Source: Mycobacterium lepraemurium
Lineage (GTDB): Bacteria; Actinomycetota; Actinomycetes; Mycobacteriales; Mycobacteriaceae
NCBI GenBank assembly: GCA_002291465.1
Contig: CP021238.1
Coordinates: 2,232,001-2,296,000 of the forward strand
Reading direction: 5' to 3'
Length of the DNA stretch: 64,000 nucleotides
How positions within the stretch are numbered: the first letter of the stretch is position 1; every line of letters starts with the position of its first letter. This document shows, piece after piece, positions 31,005-42,975 of this stretch. A program made the position numbers and the translations under genes. The notes beneath the pieces were generated by a model that ran no database searches, was not told the DNA's origin, and was given only the letters and a program-made list of their open reading frames with translations.

Positions 31005-32568
31005 ATGAGTGAGCTGGCCGCGGCGCTGACGGCCGCGATGCGCACCGGCGGCAGCGATCTGGTGGTCTTCGACCGCGAGTCGGCGGCCTGGCGCCGCCAT
31101 CGGTGGCCGGAGGTGCACGGACTGGCCGAGGGCATCGCCGCGTGGCTGCTCGACCGGGACCGACCCGCCGCCCTGGGGCTGGTCGGCGAGCCGACCCTCG
31201 AGTTCGTCGCCGCCATCGTGGGCGCCTGGCTGGCCGGCGCCGGCGTCTCGATCCTGCCCGGGCCGGTCCGCGGGGCCGAGGGTCGGCGTTGGGCCGACAC
31301 CATGCTGACGCGCTTCGCCGGGATCGGCGTGCGCACCGTCCTGAGCCACGGTTCGCATCTGGACGCATTGCAAGCCCTGGACCCGTCCTGCCCGGACGAG
31401 GTGGTCGTCGAAGACCTTGCCGTCGCGGCCAATACCGGCCGCCGCTGCCCCGAGCCGCCGGCCCCGCACGCGAATCCGGCGATCCTGCAGGGCACCGCGG
31501 GGTCCACCGGCACGCCCAAAACCGAGGCGCTGTCCCCCGGCGCGGTGCTGGCCAACCTGCGCGGCCTCAACGCCCGGCTCGGGGTGGCTTCCGCCGACGT
31601 CGGCCGCTCGTGGCTGCCCTTCTACCCCGATATGGGGCTGTCCTTCCTGCTCACGTCCGCGCTGGGCGGAATGTCGTTGTGGCTCGCGCCCACCTCGGCT
31701 TTCACCGCCTCGCCGTTTCGCTGGCTCGCGTGGTTGTCGGAGAGCCGGGCCACCATCACCGCGGCGCCGAACTTCGCCTACAATCTGGTCGGCAAATACG
31801 CCCGCCGAGTCTCCGGCGTCGACCTGGGCGCCCTGCGGGTGGCGATCAACGGCGGGGAGCCGATCGGCTGCGCCGGTTTCGAGCGCTTCGCAAGGGCCAT
31901 GGCCCCGTTCGGTTGCGACGCCGGTGCCGCCACCCCGTCCTACGGCCTGGCGGAGTCGACGTGTGTGGTCAGCGTGCCGGCGCCCGGGGCCGGGCTGCGG
32001 TTCGCCGACGTCAGCGACGAGACCGGGACGCGCCGGCACGCGGTGCTGGGCGCGCCGATCCCGGGCACCGAGATCCGGATCTCGCCGCGCCACGACGCAC
32101 CGGACGGCATCGGCGAGATCGAGATCCGGGGCGCGTCGATAATGGACGGCTTCCTGGGTCACGCGCCGATCGACCACCAAAACTGGTTTCCCACCGGCGA
32201 TCTCGGCTTCTTCTCCGACGACGGACTGGTGGTCTGCGGCCGGGCCAAGGAGCTGATCACCTTGGCCGGCCGCAACATCTTCCCGACCGAGATCGAGACG
32301 GTCGCCGCCCAGGTGACCGGCATGCGGGAAGGCGCCGTGGTGGCGCTGGGCACCGGCGAGAATTCCGCGCGCCCCGGCCTGATCGTCGCCGCCGAATTCG
32401 CTGGCCGCGATCGGGCCGGCGCGCGCCGGGGTGATCCAGCGGGTCGCATCGGTGTGCGGCGTCGTTCCCTCCGATGTGATCTTCATGGCACCGGGGTCGC
32501 TGCCCCGAACCTCGTCGGGCAAACTACGCCGCCTGGACGTGCGGCGCTCATTGGAGGCGGTGGACTAA
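31005..32568 (+). pseudogene. mbtM: Mycobactin fatty acyl-AMP ligase (FadD33), 3' frameshift
   Basis: MbtM activates a fatty acid as acyl-AMP and loads it on MbtL. From [16 protein letters not shown] the AMP-forming core is readable: the P-loop [16 protein letters not shown] (residues about 160-175), [13 protein letters not shown], and [22 protein letters not shown]. Near 32400 ([10 protein letters not shown]) the frame is lost. The true C-terminus, [17 protein letters not shown]...[22 protein letters not shown] with the catalytic-lysine motif, continues in another frame to TAA 32566-32568. The small C-terminal domain needed for adenylation is therefore missing from the product. Confidence 0.88.
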
Positions 32569-33744
32569 GTGACGACCCTGTCCGCGGCAACAACGGCCGA
32601 CATCGACCACTACCGGACCGTTCTCGCCGGCGCCTTCGACGATCAGGTGTTGGAGTGGACGCGCGAATCCGAAGCGCGGCAACGGTTTCCGCGCGAGATG
32701 ATCGAACACCTGGGCTCCCGCGGTGTGTTCAGCGAAAAGTGGTGCGGCGGAATGCTTCCCGATGTCGGCAAGCTCGTCGAACTTGCCCGAGCGCTCGGCC
32801 GGCTGTCGTCGGCGGGCATCGGAGTGGGGGTCAGCCTGCACGACTCGGCGATCGCCGTCCTGCGCCGGTTCGGCAAGTCGGACTACCTGCGCGACATCTG
32901 CGAGCGGGCAATCGCGGGCCAGGCCGTGCCGTGCATCGGGGCCTCCGAGGAGTCCGGCGGCTCCGATCTGCAGATCGTGCACACCGAGATGTCTTCCCGC
33001 GACGGCGGTTTCGACGTCCGCAGCGTCAAGAAATTCGTCTCCCTGTCCCCCATCGCCGACCACATCATGGTGGTGGCGCGCAGCATCGACCACGACTCGG
33101 CCAGCAAAAACGGCAACGTCGCGCTGATCGCGGTCCCGACCTCCCAGGTCAGCGTGCAGCGACCCTATGCCAAGGTGGGCGCCGGACTGCTGGACACCGC
33201 CGCGGTGCACATCGACACCTGGGTACCCGCTGACGCGCTGGTCACCCGGGCGGGCACCGGGCTGGTGGCCATCAGCTGGGGGCTGGCGCACGAGCGGATG
33301 TCGATCGCGGGGCAGATCGCCGCGTCGTGCCAGCGGGCCATCGGGATCACGTTGGCCCGCATGATGACTCGCCGGCAATTCGGCCGCACGCTGTTCCAGC
33401 ACCAGGCGCTGCGGCTGCGGATGGCCGACCTGCAGGCCCGCGTCGACCTGCTGCAGCACGGGCTGAACGGCATCGCCGCACAGGGCCGGCTGGACCTGCG
33501 CGCCGCTGCCGGCGTCAAGGTGACCGCGGCCCGGCTCGGCGAGGAGGTGATGTCGGAGTGCATGCACATCTTCGGCGGGGCAGGCTATCTGGTCGAGGCG
33601 ACACCGCTCGGGCAGTGGTGGCGCGACATGAAGCTGGCCCGGGTCGGCGGCGGCACCGACGAGGTGTTGTGGGAGTTGGTCGCCGCCGGCATGGCGGCCG
33701 ACCATGGTGGCTATCAGACCGTGGTGGGGGCGTCCAGCGCGTAG
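32569..33744 (+). CDS. mbtN: Mycobactin acyl-ACP dehydrogenase (FadE14)
   Basis: A 391-residue FAD-dependent acyl-[ACP] dehydrogenase that introduces the double bond of the mycobactin acyl chain. The start GTG directly follows the mbtM stop. The family segments [11 protein letters not shown] (FAD-binding), [23 protein letters not shown] and the C-terminal [19 protein letters not shown] are present, as is GGTDE with the catalytic Glu near residue 364. It is the only intact gene of the four in this mbt-2 locus. Confidence 0.92.
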   Translation: MTTLSAATTADIDHYRTVLAGAFDDQVLEWTRESEARQRFPREMIEHLGSRGVFSEKWCGGMLPDVGKLVELARALGRLSSAGIGVGVSLHDSAIAVLRRFGKSDYLRDICERAIAGQAVPCIGASEESGGSDLQIVHTEMSSRDGGFDVRSVKKFVSLSPIADHIMVVARSIDHDSASKNGNVALIAVPTSQVSVQRPYAKVGAGLLDTAAVHIDTWVPADALVTRAGTGLVAISWGLAHERMSIAGQIAASCQRAIGITLARMMTRRQFGRTLFQHQALRLRMADLQARVDLLQHGLNGIAAQGRLDLRAAAGVKVTAARLGEEVMSECMHIFGGAGYLVEATPLGQWWRDMKLARVGGGTDEVLWELVAAGMAADHGGYQTVVGASSA

Positions 33745-34371
33745 AGCGCCATCCGCCCGTTCGTCGTGTCGTGTTCGCCGAGGAACCGGCAGCCGGCATA
33801 CTCGCACAGCTGGCGCGCGGTGGTGTTGCGATGGTCGGGGTCGAACATCACCCGGCGGCACCGCGGCTCGGTCGCGAAGACGCTGGCCACGATCCGGGGC
33901 AGCAGCATCGGTCCCAGTCCCCGGTTCACCAGTTTCACGTCGGCGATGGCGGCGTGCAGTCCCAGATCGTAGGGCTCGGCGTCGTAGTAACGCGCGATGA
34001 GATCCTTTGCTCCCCAATATAGTTCGAGGTAGGCGAGATCCACACCGCCCATAGCTTCCGATTAACGACAGCGAGTAGCTGCCCTGAAGCTGGGCGCCCA
34101 GATGCCGCCGCGGGGTCGGCCAGTCGTACTCCCAGGCCGCGGCCAAGTGCGGTCGGTTCATCCACTCGGCCACCATGTCGGCGTCGGCGAGCCGCGCCAC
34201 GCGCAGGGCGAACGGCGGATCCAGGTGGGGCACAGGCGGACGGGGAATGCGCGCGACCGCGTCGAGGATGTCAGACCGCTCGCGCGGCAGGATCTGGACG
34301 GGCTGCCCGGCCGGGCCAGTCTGGACTGGGTCAGTCTGGGCTGGCGCGCTCTCGGCTGGGGCGTCGGGCAT
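33714..34371 (-). pseudogene. mbtK: Mycobactin lysine N-acyltransferase, frameshifted
   Basis: MbtK is a GNAT-fold enzyme that moves the fatty acyl chain onto the lysine of mycobactin. The N-terminal half from ATG 34371 ([37 protein letters not shown]) reads to [11 protein letters not shown]. The homologous rest [44 protein letters not shown] ... [37 protein letters not shown] is in another frame, with the shift near 34050. The catalytic region is cut from the N-terminus. Its 3' end overlaps mbtN by about 30 bases, convergently. Confidence 0.88.
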
Positions 34372-34381
34372 AGTGCGCCGA

Positions 34382-34411
34382 GCCTACCCGAGCAAGGGTA
34401 GGCATACCGAA
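34382..34411. promoter_or_regulatory. IdeR-type box overlapping a perfect inverted repeat upstream of mbtK
   Basis: CAAGGGTAGGCATACCGAA (34393-34411) matches 13 of 19 IdeR consensus positions. GCCTACCC (34382-34389) and GGGTAGGC (34396-34403) also form a perfect 8-bp inverted repeat around GAGCAA that shares half of the box. The arrangement begins 11 bp upstream of the mbtK ATG, consistent with iron repression. Confidence 0.6.
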
Positions 34412-34673
34412 GTCACCTCCGGGGTGTCGGTCGGGCGCCAGGCGTCGGCGTGGCCCCCGGTCGTCGGCGCCCAGGCGCCGGAGCGGCAGCTAGCATAAGG
34501 CAGCAAAGACGGGCGCGTCCGCGCCCTCCGCCACCGGGCAGCGAAAGGATCGACGTGCCGCAGGCACCCGCGCAGACCACCGGCATGCGGGCGCATGGCC
34601 CGTCCAACCAGCCGCCCGATGCGGAGCCTCCCCCGGCCACCGGGCCCTTCCCGTTCGGCGGGTGGCGACGGTC
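34412..34673. other. Intergenic region mbtK / Rv1842c-like gene
   Basis: Together with the iron box this makes about 300 bp between divergent genes. It encodes no convincing protein. The right part, before the ATG at 34674, is Pro-rich in translation but not conserved, and is probably promoter and leader DNA. Confidence 0.4.
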
Positions 34674-36034
<1,361 letters not shown>

Positions 36035-36038
<4 letters not shown>

Positions 36039-37075
36039 GCGACACCATGGGCGTGCTGCTGGCGTGCCTGCTGATCGGGGTGAACGCGTTCTTCGTCGGC
36101 GCGGAGTTCTCGCTCATCTCGGCGCGCCGCGACCGGCTGGAAGCGCTGGCCGAGCAGGGCCGCGCGGCCGCCGTCACGGTGATCCGGGCCTCCGAGCAGC
36201 TGCCGTCCATGCTGGCCGGCGCCCAGCTCGGCGTCACCGCCGCCTCGCTGCTGCTGGGCCGGATCGGCGAGTCGGCGGTGTCCAATCTGCTGCGAACGGT
36301 GTTGGGGCTGACCAGGATTCACCCGGCGCTGCTGCACAGCCTGTCGTTGGCGATCGCGCTGGCGATCGTGGTGACGCTGCACGTGCTGCTCGGGGAGATG
36401 GTGCCCAAGAACATCGCGTTGGCCGGCCCGGAGCGCACCGCGATGCTGTTGGTGCCACCGTATCTGGCCTACGTGCGCGCGGCTCGGCCGTTCATCGCGT
36501 TCTACAACCGATGCGCCAGCGTGGTGGTCCGCGCGTTGGGCGTGGAGCCCAAGGAGGAGCTGGAGATCACCGCCTCCCCGGTCGAGCTGAGCGAGATGAT
36601 CGCCGAGTCGGAGTCGGAGGGTTTGCTGGACCGCGAGGAGCACACCCGGCTGACCCGGGCGCTGCAGCTGCGGCACCGGGTGGTGGGCGACGTGGCGGTG
36701 CCGCTGGCCCGGGTGCATGCGGTGCCGGTGGCCGCGACCGGCTCGGGCCCGACGGTGGGAGCGGTCGAGCAGGCCCTGGCCCAGACCGGGCACTCCCGGT
36801 TCCCGGTGACCAACCCCACCGGCGATTTCATCGGCTACCTGCACATCAAGGACGTGCTGACGCTCGACGACGACCCGACGACGGTGATCAACCTGGTGAA
36901 GGTGCGGCCACTGCCCCGGCTGCCGCGGTCGCTGCCGCTGGCCGACGGCCTGTCCCGGATGCGGCGCAGCAACAGCCACCTGGCGCTGGTGACCGACCAG
37001 GGCGGCGCCGTGGTGGCCATGGTGGCGATGGAAGACCTGGTCGAGGACCTGGTCGGGACGATGCGCGAGGCATAG
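36035..37075 (+). CDS. CNNM/CBS membrane protein (Rv1841c-like)
   Basis: A 346-residue paralogue of the preceding gene, translationally coupled through an ATGA overlap. DUF21 membrane part: [27 protein letters not shown] and [24 protein letters not shown] pair: [23 protein letters not shown] and [27 protein letters not shown]. The C-terminal CorC/HlyC domain present in the upstream protein is lacking, so the two may form a heteromeric cation transporter. It is intact. Confidence 0.88.
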
Positions 37076-37359
37076 CGGGACCGGCCCGACCGGCCGCGCC
37101 GCGCGGAGCCCGTATGATCTTTCACGACTACCAGTTAAGAAAGTGCTGGGGGCAGTGGATCGCTTGCGCGTACAGCTTCGTTGCTGGAGTGCGATCCCGG
37201 TGCCCGCCGCCGCGTCGATCTTGGGGCTGTCAGGGTAGCCTGACCTGCGCATGTCGGGTCAGGCAGCTCATGCTCGCCAGGATGTGCTCGGTAGGCTGAT
37301 GCTATTGCCAATCTGGGCCCGGTCTGGTGGTCCAGGGCGGCCCGTGACGGAGGAGAATC
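37076..37359. other. Intergenic region before glcB
   Basis: A 284-bp gap where M. tuberculosis carries Rv1840c-Rv1838c (PE_PGRS and toxin-antitoxin genes); none of those is present. TATGAT at 37112-37117 resembles a -10 element and may start the glcB transcript. No gene is visible. Confidence 0.4.
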
Positions 37360-39564
37360 ATGACTGATCGCGTGTCGGCGGGGAACCTGCGCGTCGCCCG
37401 AGTGCTTTACGACTTTGTGAACGACGAGGCCTTGCCCGGCACCGACATCGACCCGGACAGCTTCTGGGCGGGCGTCGACAAGGTGGTCACCGACCTCACC
37501 CCCAGGAACCAGGAGCTGCTGCACCGCCGCGACGAGCTGCAGGCCCAGATCGACAAGTGGCACCGCCAGCGCGTCATCGAGCCGCTCGACATCGACGCCT
37601 ACCGCGACTTCCTCATCGAAATCGGTTACCTGCTGCCCGAACCCGAGGACTTCACCATCACCACCTCCGGGGTGGACGACGAGATCACCACCACCGTGGG
37701 CCCGCAGCTGGTGGTGCCCGTGCTCAACGCCCGGTTCGCGCTGAATGCCGCCAACGCCCGGTGGGGTTCGCTGTACGACGCGCTGTACGGCACCGACGTG
37801 ATCCCCGAAACCGACGGCGCCGAAAAGAGTTCGAGCTACAGCAAGGTTCGCGGCAACAAGGTGATCGCGTACGCCCGCAACTTCCTCGACCAGGCGGTGC
37901 CGCTGGAATCGGGTTCCTGGGCCGACGCGACCGGGTTGTGCGTCGAGGACGGCCGCCTGCAGGTGGCGACCGCCGACGGTTCCGTCGGCCTGGCCGAGCC
38001 GGAGAAGTTCGCCGGCTACACCGGGCAGCTCGGGTCGCCCGACTGGTCGGTGCTGCTGGTCAATCACGGGCTGCACATCGAGATCCTCATCGACCCGGAG
38101 TCACCGGTCGGCAAGACCGACCACGCCGGCATCAAGGACGTGGTGCTGGAGTCGGCCGTCACCACGATCATGGACTTCGAGGACTCGGTGGCCGCCGTCG
38201 ACGCCGACGACAAGGTCCTCGGATACCGCAACTGGCTCGGCCTGAACAAGGGCGACCTGTCCGAAGAGGTCAGCAAGGACGCCAAGACCTTCACCCGGGT
38301 GCTCAACACCGACCGCACCTACACCACCCCCGACGGCCAGGGCGAGCTGACCCTGCCGGGCCGCAGCCTGCTGTTCGTCCGCAACGTCGGGCACCTGATG
38401 ACCAACGACGCCATCGTGTGGAGCGACGGCGACGAGGAAAAAGAGGTATTCGAGGGCATCATGGATGCGCTGTTCACCGGCCTGACGGCGATCCATGGGC
38501 TCAAGACCGGCGAGGCGAACGGGCCGCTGCAGAACAGCCGCACCGGTTCCATCTACATCGTCAAGCCCAAGATGCACGGGCCCGACGAGGTCGCGTTCAC
38601 CTGCGAGCTGTTCAGCCGGGTGGAGGACGTCCTGGGCCTGCCGCAGGGCACCCTCAAGATCGGCATCATGGACGAGGAACGGCGCACCACCGTCAACCTC
38701 AAGGCCTGCATCAAGGCCGCGGCAGACCGGGTGGTGTTCATCAACACCGGCTTCCTGGACCGCACCGGCGACGAGATCCACACCTCGATGGAGGCCGGGC
38801 CGATGATCCGCAAGGGTGCGATGAAGAACACCACCTGGATCAAGGCCTACGAGGACGCCAACGTCGACATCGGGCTGGCCGCCGACTTCAAGGGTAAGGC
38901 CCAGATCGGCAAGGGCATGTGGGCGATGACCGAACTGATGGCCGACATGGTCGAGCAGAAGATCGGCCAGCCCAAGGCGGGCGCCACCACCGCGTGGGTG
39001 CCCTCGCCGACGGCGGCCACCCTGCACGCCATGCACTACCACTACATCGACGTGGGCGCTGTGCAGGAGGAGCTCGCCGGCAAGAAGCGCACCACCATCG
39101 AACAGCTGCTCACCATCCCGCTGGCCAAGGAGCTGGCCTGGGCTCCCGAGGAGATCCGCGAGGAGGTGGACAACAACTGCCAGTCCATCCTCGGCTATGT
39201 GGTGCGCTGGGTCGCCCAGGGGGTCGGCTGCTCGAAGGTGCCCGACATCCACGACGTGGCACTCATGGAAGACCGTGCCACACTGCGGATTTCGAGCCAG
39301 CTGCTGGCCAACTGGCTGCGCCACGGGGTGATCACCGAGGAGGACGTGCGGGCCAGCCTGGAGCGGATGGCGCCGCTGGTGGACGCCCAGAACGCCAAGG
39401 ACGCCGCCTATCAGCCGATGGCACCCAACTTCGACGACAGCCTGGCGTTCCTGGCCGCTCAGGATCTGATCCTGACCGGCACGCAGCAGCCCAACGGCTA
39501 CACCGAACCGATCCTGCACCGCCGCCGGCGCGAGGCTAAGGCCCGCGCCGCGCAGTCGAATTGA
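37360..39564 (+). CDS. glcB: Malate synthase G
   Basis: A 734-residue TIM-barrel enzyme condensing glyoxylate with acetyl-CoA to malate, the second step of the glyoxylate shunt. It is essential for growth on fatty acids and is also found on the mycobacterial surface. Characteristic segments: [68 protein letters not shown] (acidic Mg ligands nearby), [19 protein letters not shown] and [22 protein letters not shown]. The C-terminal catalytic-Asp region and the helical plug ([36 protein letters not shown]) are complete. It is intact. Confidence 0.97.
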   Translation: MTDRVSAGNLRVARVLYDFVNDEALPGTDIDPDSFWAGVDKVVTDLTPRNQELLHRRDELQAQIDKWHRQRVIEPLDIDAYRDFLIEIGYLLPEPEDFTITTSGVDDEITTTVGPQLVVPVLNARFALNAANARWGSLYDALYGTDVIPETDGAEKSSSYSKVRGNKVIAYARNFLDQAVPLESGSWADATGLCVEDGRLQVATADGSVGLAEPEKFAGYTGQLGSPDWSVLLVNHGLHIEILIDPESPVGKTDHAGIKDVVLESAVTTIMDFEDSVAAVDADDKVLGYRNWLGLNKGDLSEEVSKDAKTFTRVLNTDRTYTTPDGQGELTLPGRSLLFVRNVGHLMTNDAIVWSDGDEEKEVFEGIMDALFTGLTAIHGLKTGEANGPLQNSRTGSIYIVKPKMHGPDEVAFTCELFSRVEDVLGLPQGTLKIGIMDEERRTTVNLKACIKAAADRVVFINTGFLDRTGDEIHTSMEAGPMIRKGAMKNTTWIKAYEDANVDIGLAADFKGKAQIGKGMWAMTELMADMVEQKIGQPKAGATTAWVPSPTAATLHAMHYHYIDVGAVQEELAGKKRTTIEQLLTIPLAKELAWAPEEIREEVDNNCQSILGYVVRWVAQGVGCSKVPDIHDVALMEDRATLRISSQLLANWLRHGVITEEDVRASLERMAPLVDAQNAKDAAYQPMAPNFDDSLAFLAAQDLILTGTQQPNGYTEPILHRRRREAKARAAQSN

Positions 39565-39664
39565 GCCTGCGCCCGAATCGCGCTCGGTCGTGTCATAGTT
39601 CCGCTGATGACTAAAATCGGCGCCGGATTATCGCTGGATCGACGGAAAGGCCGCAGACACCACG

Positions 39665-41716
39665 ATGGGTAGGCACAGTGCGCCCGACCCCGACGACTTC
39701 CTCGACGAGCCATCGCCCGACCACCCGGTCGACGAGCGCGACGACGCTTACGCCTTCGACGCGCAAGGCGCGCCGGCCGAGGGCTACTACCCGGGCGAAC
39801 GGCGCTACCCGGACGCGGACTTCGTTGCCGACGACGACTACGCGCCCGAGGAGTTCGCGCCCGGCGAGGATCTCGCCGACGAGGACCTCGACGACTACCC
39901 CGAGTTCCCGTCGCGCCCGCCGGCCCCGTCCGGCGCGCAGGAACCGCCGGCGTCGGCGCCGTCACTGCGCGCACGCCGGCTCGATTGGCGCGGCGGGCAT
40001 CGCAGCGAGGGCGGCCGCCGCGGGGTCAGCATCGGCGTGATCGTGGCGCTGGTCGCCGTCGTCGTGGTGGTCGGGTCGGTGATCCTGTGGCGTTTCTTCG
40101 GTGACGCGCTGTCCAAGCGTTCGCACACCGCGGCCGGGCGCTGCGTCGGCGGCCAGGAGCAGGTCCCGGTCGTCGCCGACCCGTCGATCGCCGACGCCAT
40201 CGAGCAATTCGCCGAGAGCTTCAACAAGTCAGCCAGCCCGATCGGCGATCACTGCATGGTGGTCAGCGTCAAGCCGGCCGGCTCCGACGCCGTGCTCAAC
40301 GGCTTCATCGGCAAATGGCCCGCGGAACTGGGTGGGCAACCGGCACTGTGGATTCCGGGCAGCTCGGTCTCCGCGGCGCGGCTGGCCGGCGCCACCGCCC
40401 AGAAGACCATCACTGAGAGCCATTCGCTGGCCAGCTCGCCGGTGGTGCTGGCCGTCCGCCCGGAGCTGTTGCCGGCCCTGTCGGGTCAGAACTGGGCGGC
40501 ACTGCCCGGGTTGCAGACCAACCCGGATGCGTTGGCGGGATTGAACTTACCCGCGTGGGGGTCGCTGCGGTTGGCGCTGCCGATGACCGGCAACGGTGAT
40601 GCGGCGTTCCTGGCCGGCGAGGCGGTGGCGGCCGCGTCGGTGCCCCCGGGTGCCCCGGTGACGCAGGGCACCGGCGCGGTGCGCACGCTGCTGAGCGCGC
40701 AACCCAAGCTGGCCGACAACTCGCTGACCGAGGCGATGAACACGTTGCTCAAGCCCGGGGACCCGGCGAGCGCGCCGGTGCACGCGGTGATCACCACCGA
40801 ACAGCAGCTGTTCCAGCGCGGGCAATCGCTGCCGGATGCCAAGGGCGCCTTGGCTTCCTGGCTGCCGCCGGGTGCCGCGGCAGTGGCCGACTACCCCACC
40901 GTGCTGCTCAGCGGGTCGTGGCTGACCCGCGAACAGGCCTCGGCCGCCAGCGAGTTCTCCCGGTCCATGCACAAGTCCGACCAGCTGGCCAAGCTGGCGA
41001 AGGCGGGCTTCCGCGTCAACGGGGGCAAACCGCCGAGCAGCCCGGTGACCACCTTCCCGGCGCTGCCGTCGACCCTGTCGGTCGGCGACGACGCGATGCG
41101 CGCGACGCTGGCCGAGGCGATGGCCAGCCCGTCGACCGGGCAAGCCACCACAATCATGCTCGACCAGTCGATGCCCGGCCAGGAAGGCGGGAAATCCCGG
41201 CTGGCCAATGTCATTGGGGCGCTTCAGGACAAGATCAAGGCGCTGCCGGCCAGCGCCGTGGTCGGCCTGTGGACGTTCGACGGCCACGAGGGACGCTCGG
41301 AGGTCACCAGCGGCCCGCTGGGCGACCCGGTCAACGGGCAGCCGCGTTCGGCGGCGCTGTCGGCCGCGCTGGACAAGCAGTACTCGTCGAGCGGCGGCGC
41401 GGTGTCGTTCACCACGCTGCGCATGATCTACCAGGACATGCAGTCCAATTATCATGCGGGACAGATGAATTCGATTCTGGTCATCATCGCCGGCCCGCAC
41501 ACCGACCAGACCCTGGACGGGCCCGGGCTGCAGGACTTCATCCGCAAGAGCGCAGATCCGGCCAAGCCGATCGCGGTGAGCGTCATCGATTTCGGTGCCG
41601 ACCCGGATCGCACGACCTGGGAGGCGGTCGCCCAGCTCAGCGGCGGCAGCTATCAGAACCTCGCGACGTCGGCCTCCCCGGACCTGGCGACCGCGGTCAA
41701 CGCCTCCCTGAGCTGA
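39665..41716 (+). CDS. VWA-domain membrane protein (Rv1836c-like)
   Basis: A 683-residue protein. Residues 1-125 are acidic and low-complexity (DEPSPDHPVDERDDAY), probably cytoplasmic. One transmembrane helix follows at about 123-147 (VSIGVIVALVAVVVVVGSVILW). The extracytoplasmic part has a solute-binding-like domain (GQEQVPVVADPSIADAIEQFAES onward) and a C-terminal von Willebrand A-like domain from about residue 495 (TTIMLDQSMPGQEGGKSRLANVIGALQDKI). The metal-site DxSxS is degenerate (DQSMP). The function is unknown; a role in envelope assembly is inferred from topology. It is intact. Confidence 0.82.
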   Translation: MGRHSAPDPDDFLDEPSPDHPVDERDDAYAFDAQGAPAEGYYPGERRYPDADFVADDDYAPEEFAPGEDLADEDLDDYPEFPSRPPAPSGAQEPPASAPSLRARRLDWRGGHRSEGGRRGVSIGVIVALVAVVVVVGSVILWRFFGDALSKRSHTAAGRCVGGQEQVPVVADPSIADAIEQFAESFNKSASPIGDHCMVVSVKPAGSDAVLNGFIGKWPAELGGQPALWIPGSSVSAARLAGATAQKTITESHSLASSPVVLAVRPELLPALSGQNWAALPGLQTNPDALAGLNLPAWGSLRLALPMTGNGDAAFLAGEAVAAASVPPGAPVTQGTGAVRTLLSAQPKLADNSLTEAMNTLLKPGDPASAPVHAVITTEQQLFQRGQSLPDAKGALASWLPPGAAAVADYPTVLLSGSWLTREQASAASEFSRSMHKSDQLAKLAKAGFRVNGGKPPSSPVTTFPALPSTLSVGDDAMRATLAEAMASPSTGQATTIMLDQSMPGQEGGKSRLANVIGALQDKIKALPASAVVGLWTFDGHEGRSEVTSGPLGDPVNGQPRSAALSAALDKQYSSSGGAVSFTTLRMIYQDMQSNYHAGQMNSILVIIAGPHTDQTLDGPGLQDFIRKSADPAKPIAVSVIDFGADPDRTTWEAVAQLSGGSYQNLATSASPDLATAVNASLS

Positions 41717-41986
41717 GCGGCCGGGCGCCGTCCCCGGTGCGACCCGGTGATAGATCCGCGCCTTAGAGACTACCGCGCCCGCGGGGGCCCCGGGCGGCCC
41801 GGCGCCGGGATCGCGCGCAATCATGGATAAATCGCGCCGAGCCTCTGTCGCACGGGCGCCGTCTGTGCCACACTCCAGCGATAGAGTACAACTGAATTTC
41901 TACCAACGCTGACCCGGGCAGGCGCGCGACAGGCCGGCCGTGCCAACCGTCGCGGGCCACCACCCACCCACTCGAGGAGAAGCGGT
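41717..41986. other. Intergenic region before the second MpaB-type gene
   Basis: 270 bp without a supported gene. A more A+T-rich patch (GATAGAGTACAACTGAATTT, about 41879-41898) may be the promoter of the following gene. The purine-rich CGAGGAGAAGCGG just before 41987 is a good ribosome-binding site. Confidence 0.4.
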
Positions 41987-42965
41987 ATGGCGACGACAAG
42001 CCGAATCAGCCGGCGCGGCAACGATTCCGCGGCGACAGTCCTGGCCGAACCCGATCAGCCGGACGCGCACCGGGCGTTGGCCGAGGACGTCCGGTGGTTC
42101 GCGGGCTCGCCGTTGGCGGCGGCCTTTGGCCGGCTGGCCCTCGACCAGGTGGCGCATCGGGAGATCGCGGCGGCGGTGGACCGCGGCGGACGGTTCGCCG
42201 ACAATTTCACCGACCGCGGCATCCGCAGCACCGCGTTCACCGCCCTTGCGGCCTTCGGTGACAGCTCCGATGTCGAGGCGTCGCGGGCCGACCTCAAACG
42301 ACTGCATCGCGACGTGCGCGGCACCGGCAAGGGGGCGTTCAGCGACACCCGCTACAGCGCCCTGGATCCCGAGTTGTGGACCTGGGTGGCTGGTCAGCGA
42401 CCTTAACCTGCTGTACCAGGCTTACCTGCGGGTGTGCGGGCGCCGGCTGAGCACCGCCGAGAAGGAAGTCGTGTATCAGACGCTGCGCCGCGAACTGCAA
42501 TTCCTCGAGCTGCCCAGCAAGCAGGGCAAGCTGCCGGCCACCCTGGACGAGATGCTCGACTATTATGACACCTTCGCCGCAAAACACTTGGTGTACAACG
42601 AGTTTCTGCAATTCGCCAGCCGCAGCTTCGTGGCGCCTCCGGTCCCGGGGCTGTTGCCCCGCCAGCTGCGGCCGGTGCTGCGACTGGTCTGGCCGGTGTT
42701 GACCTCGCTGACCGCGCGGCCGGTGGTGGTGTGCTCGGCTGCGGTCGCCCACCCCACCATGCGCCGGCTGCTCGGGGTGCGCTGGGGCGCGCGGGAGCAG
42801 GCCGAGTTCGCCGTCTACGTCGCCGCGCTGCAGCTGGGCTGGCGATGGCTGCCGCGCCGGCTCACCCTGGAGCCCTTGGCGTACAACCAGTACCAGTACG
42901 AGCGGCTGCGCGACCGCTATCGTTCGGTGTTGCTGGATTCGTTCGTCGCGCCGGGCCCCGGCTAG
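41987..42965 (+). pseudogene. Second MpaB-type oxygenase (DUF2236), frameshifted
   Basis: From ATG 41987 the N-terminal half reads VRWFAGSPLAAAFGRLALDQVAH...FTDRGIRSTAFTALAAFGD...LKRLHRDVRGTGKGAFSDTRYSALDPELWTWVAG. Near 42390 the frame changes, and SDLNLLYQAYLRVCGRRLSTAEKEVVYQTLRRELQFLELP continues in another frame to TAG 42963-42965. The 'LKRLHRDVRGT..G..YSALDPELWTWV' block is the conserved MpaB/latex-clearing-protein-like core with the putative heme His. This is the second broken member of the family in the window. The TetR gene starts 11 bases later, so they were probably co-transcribed. Confidence 0.82.
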
Positions 42966-42975
42966 ATCCGGCAGG

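Noticed and set aside
30705..32522. 600-codon open frame opposite mbtL-mbtM
   Set aside because: Low-complexity antisense translation; not recognisable as a protein family.
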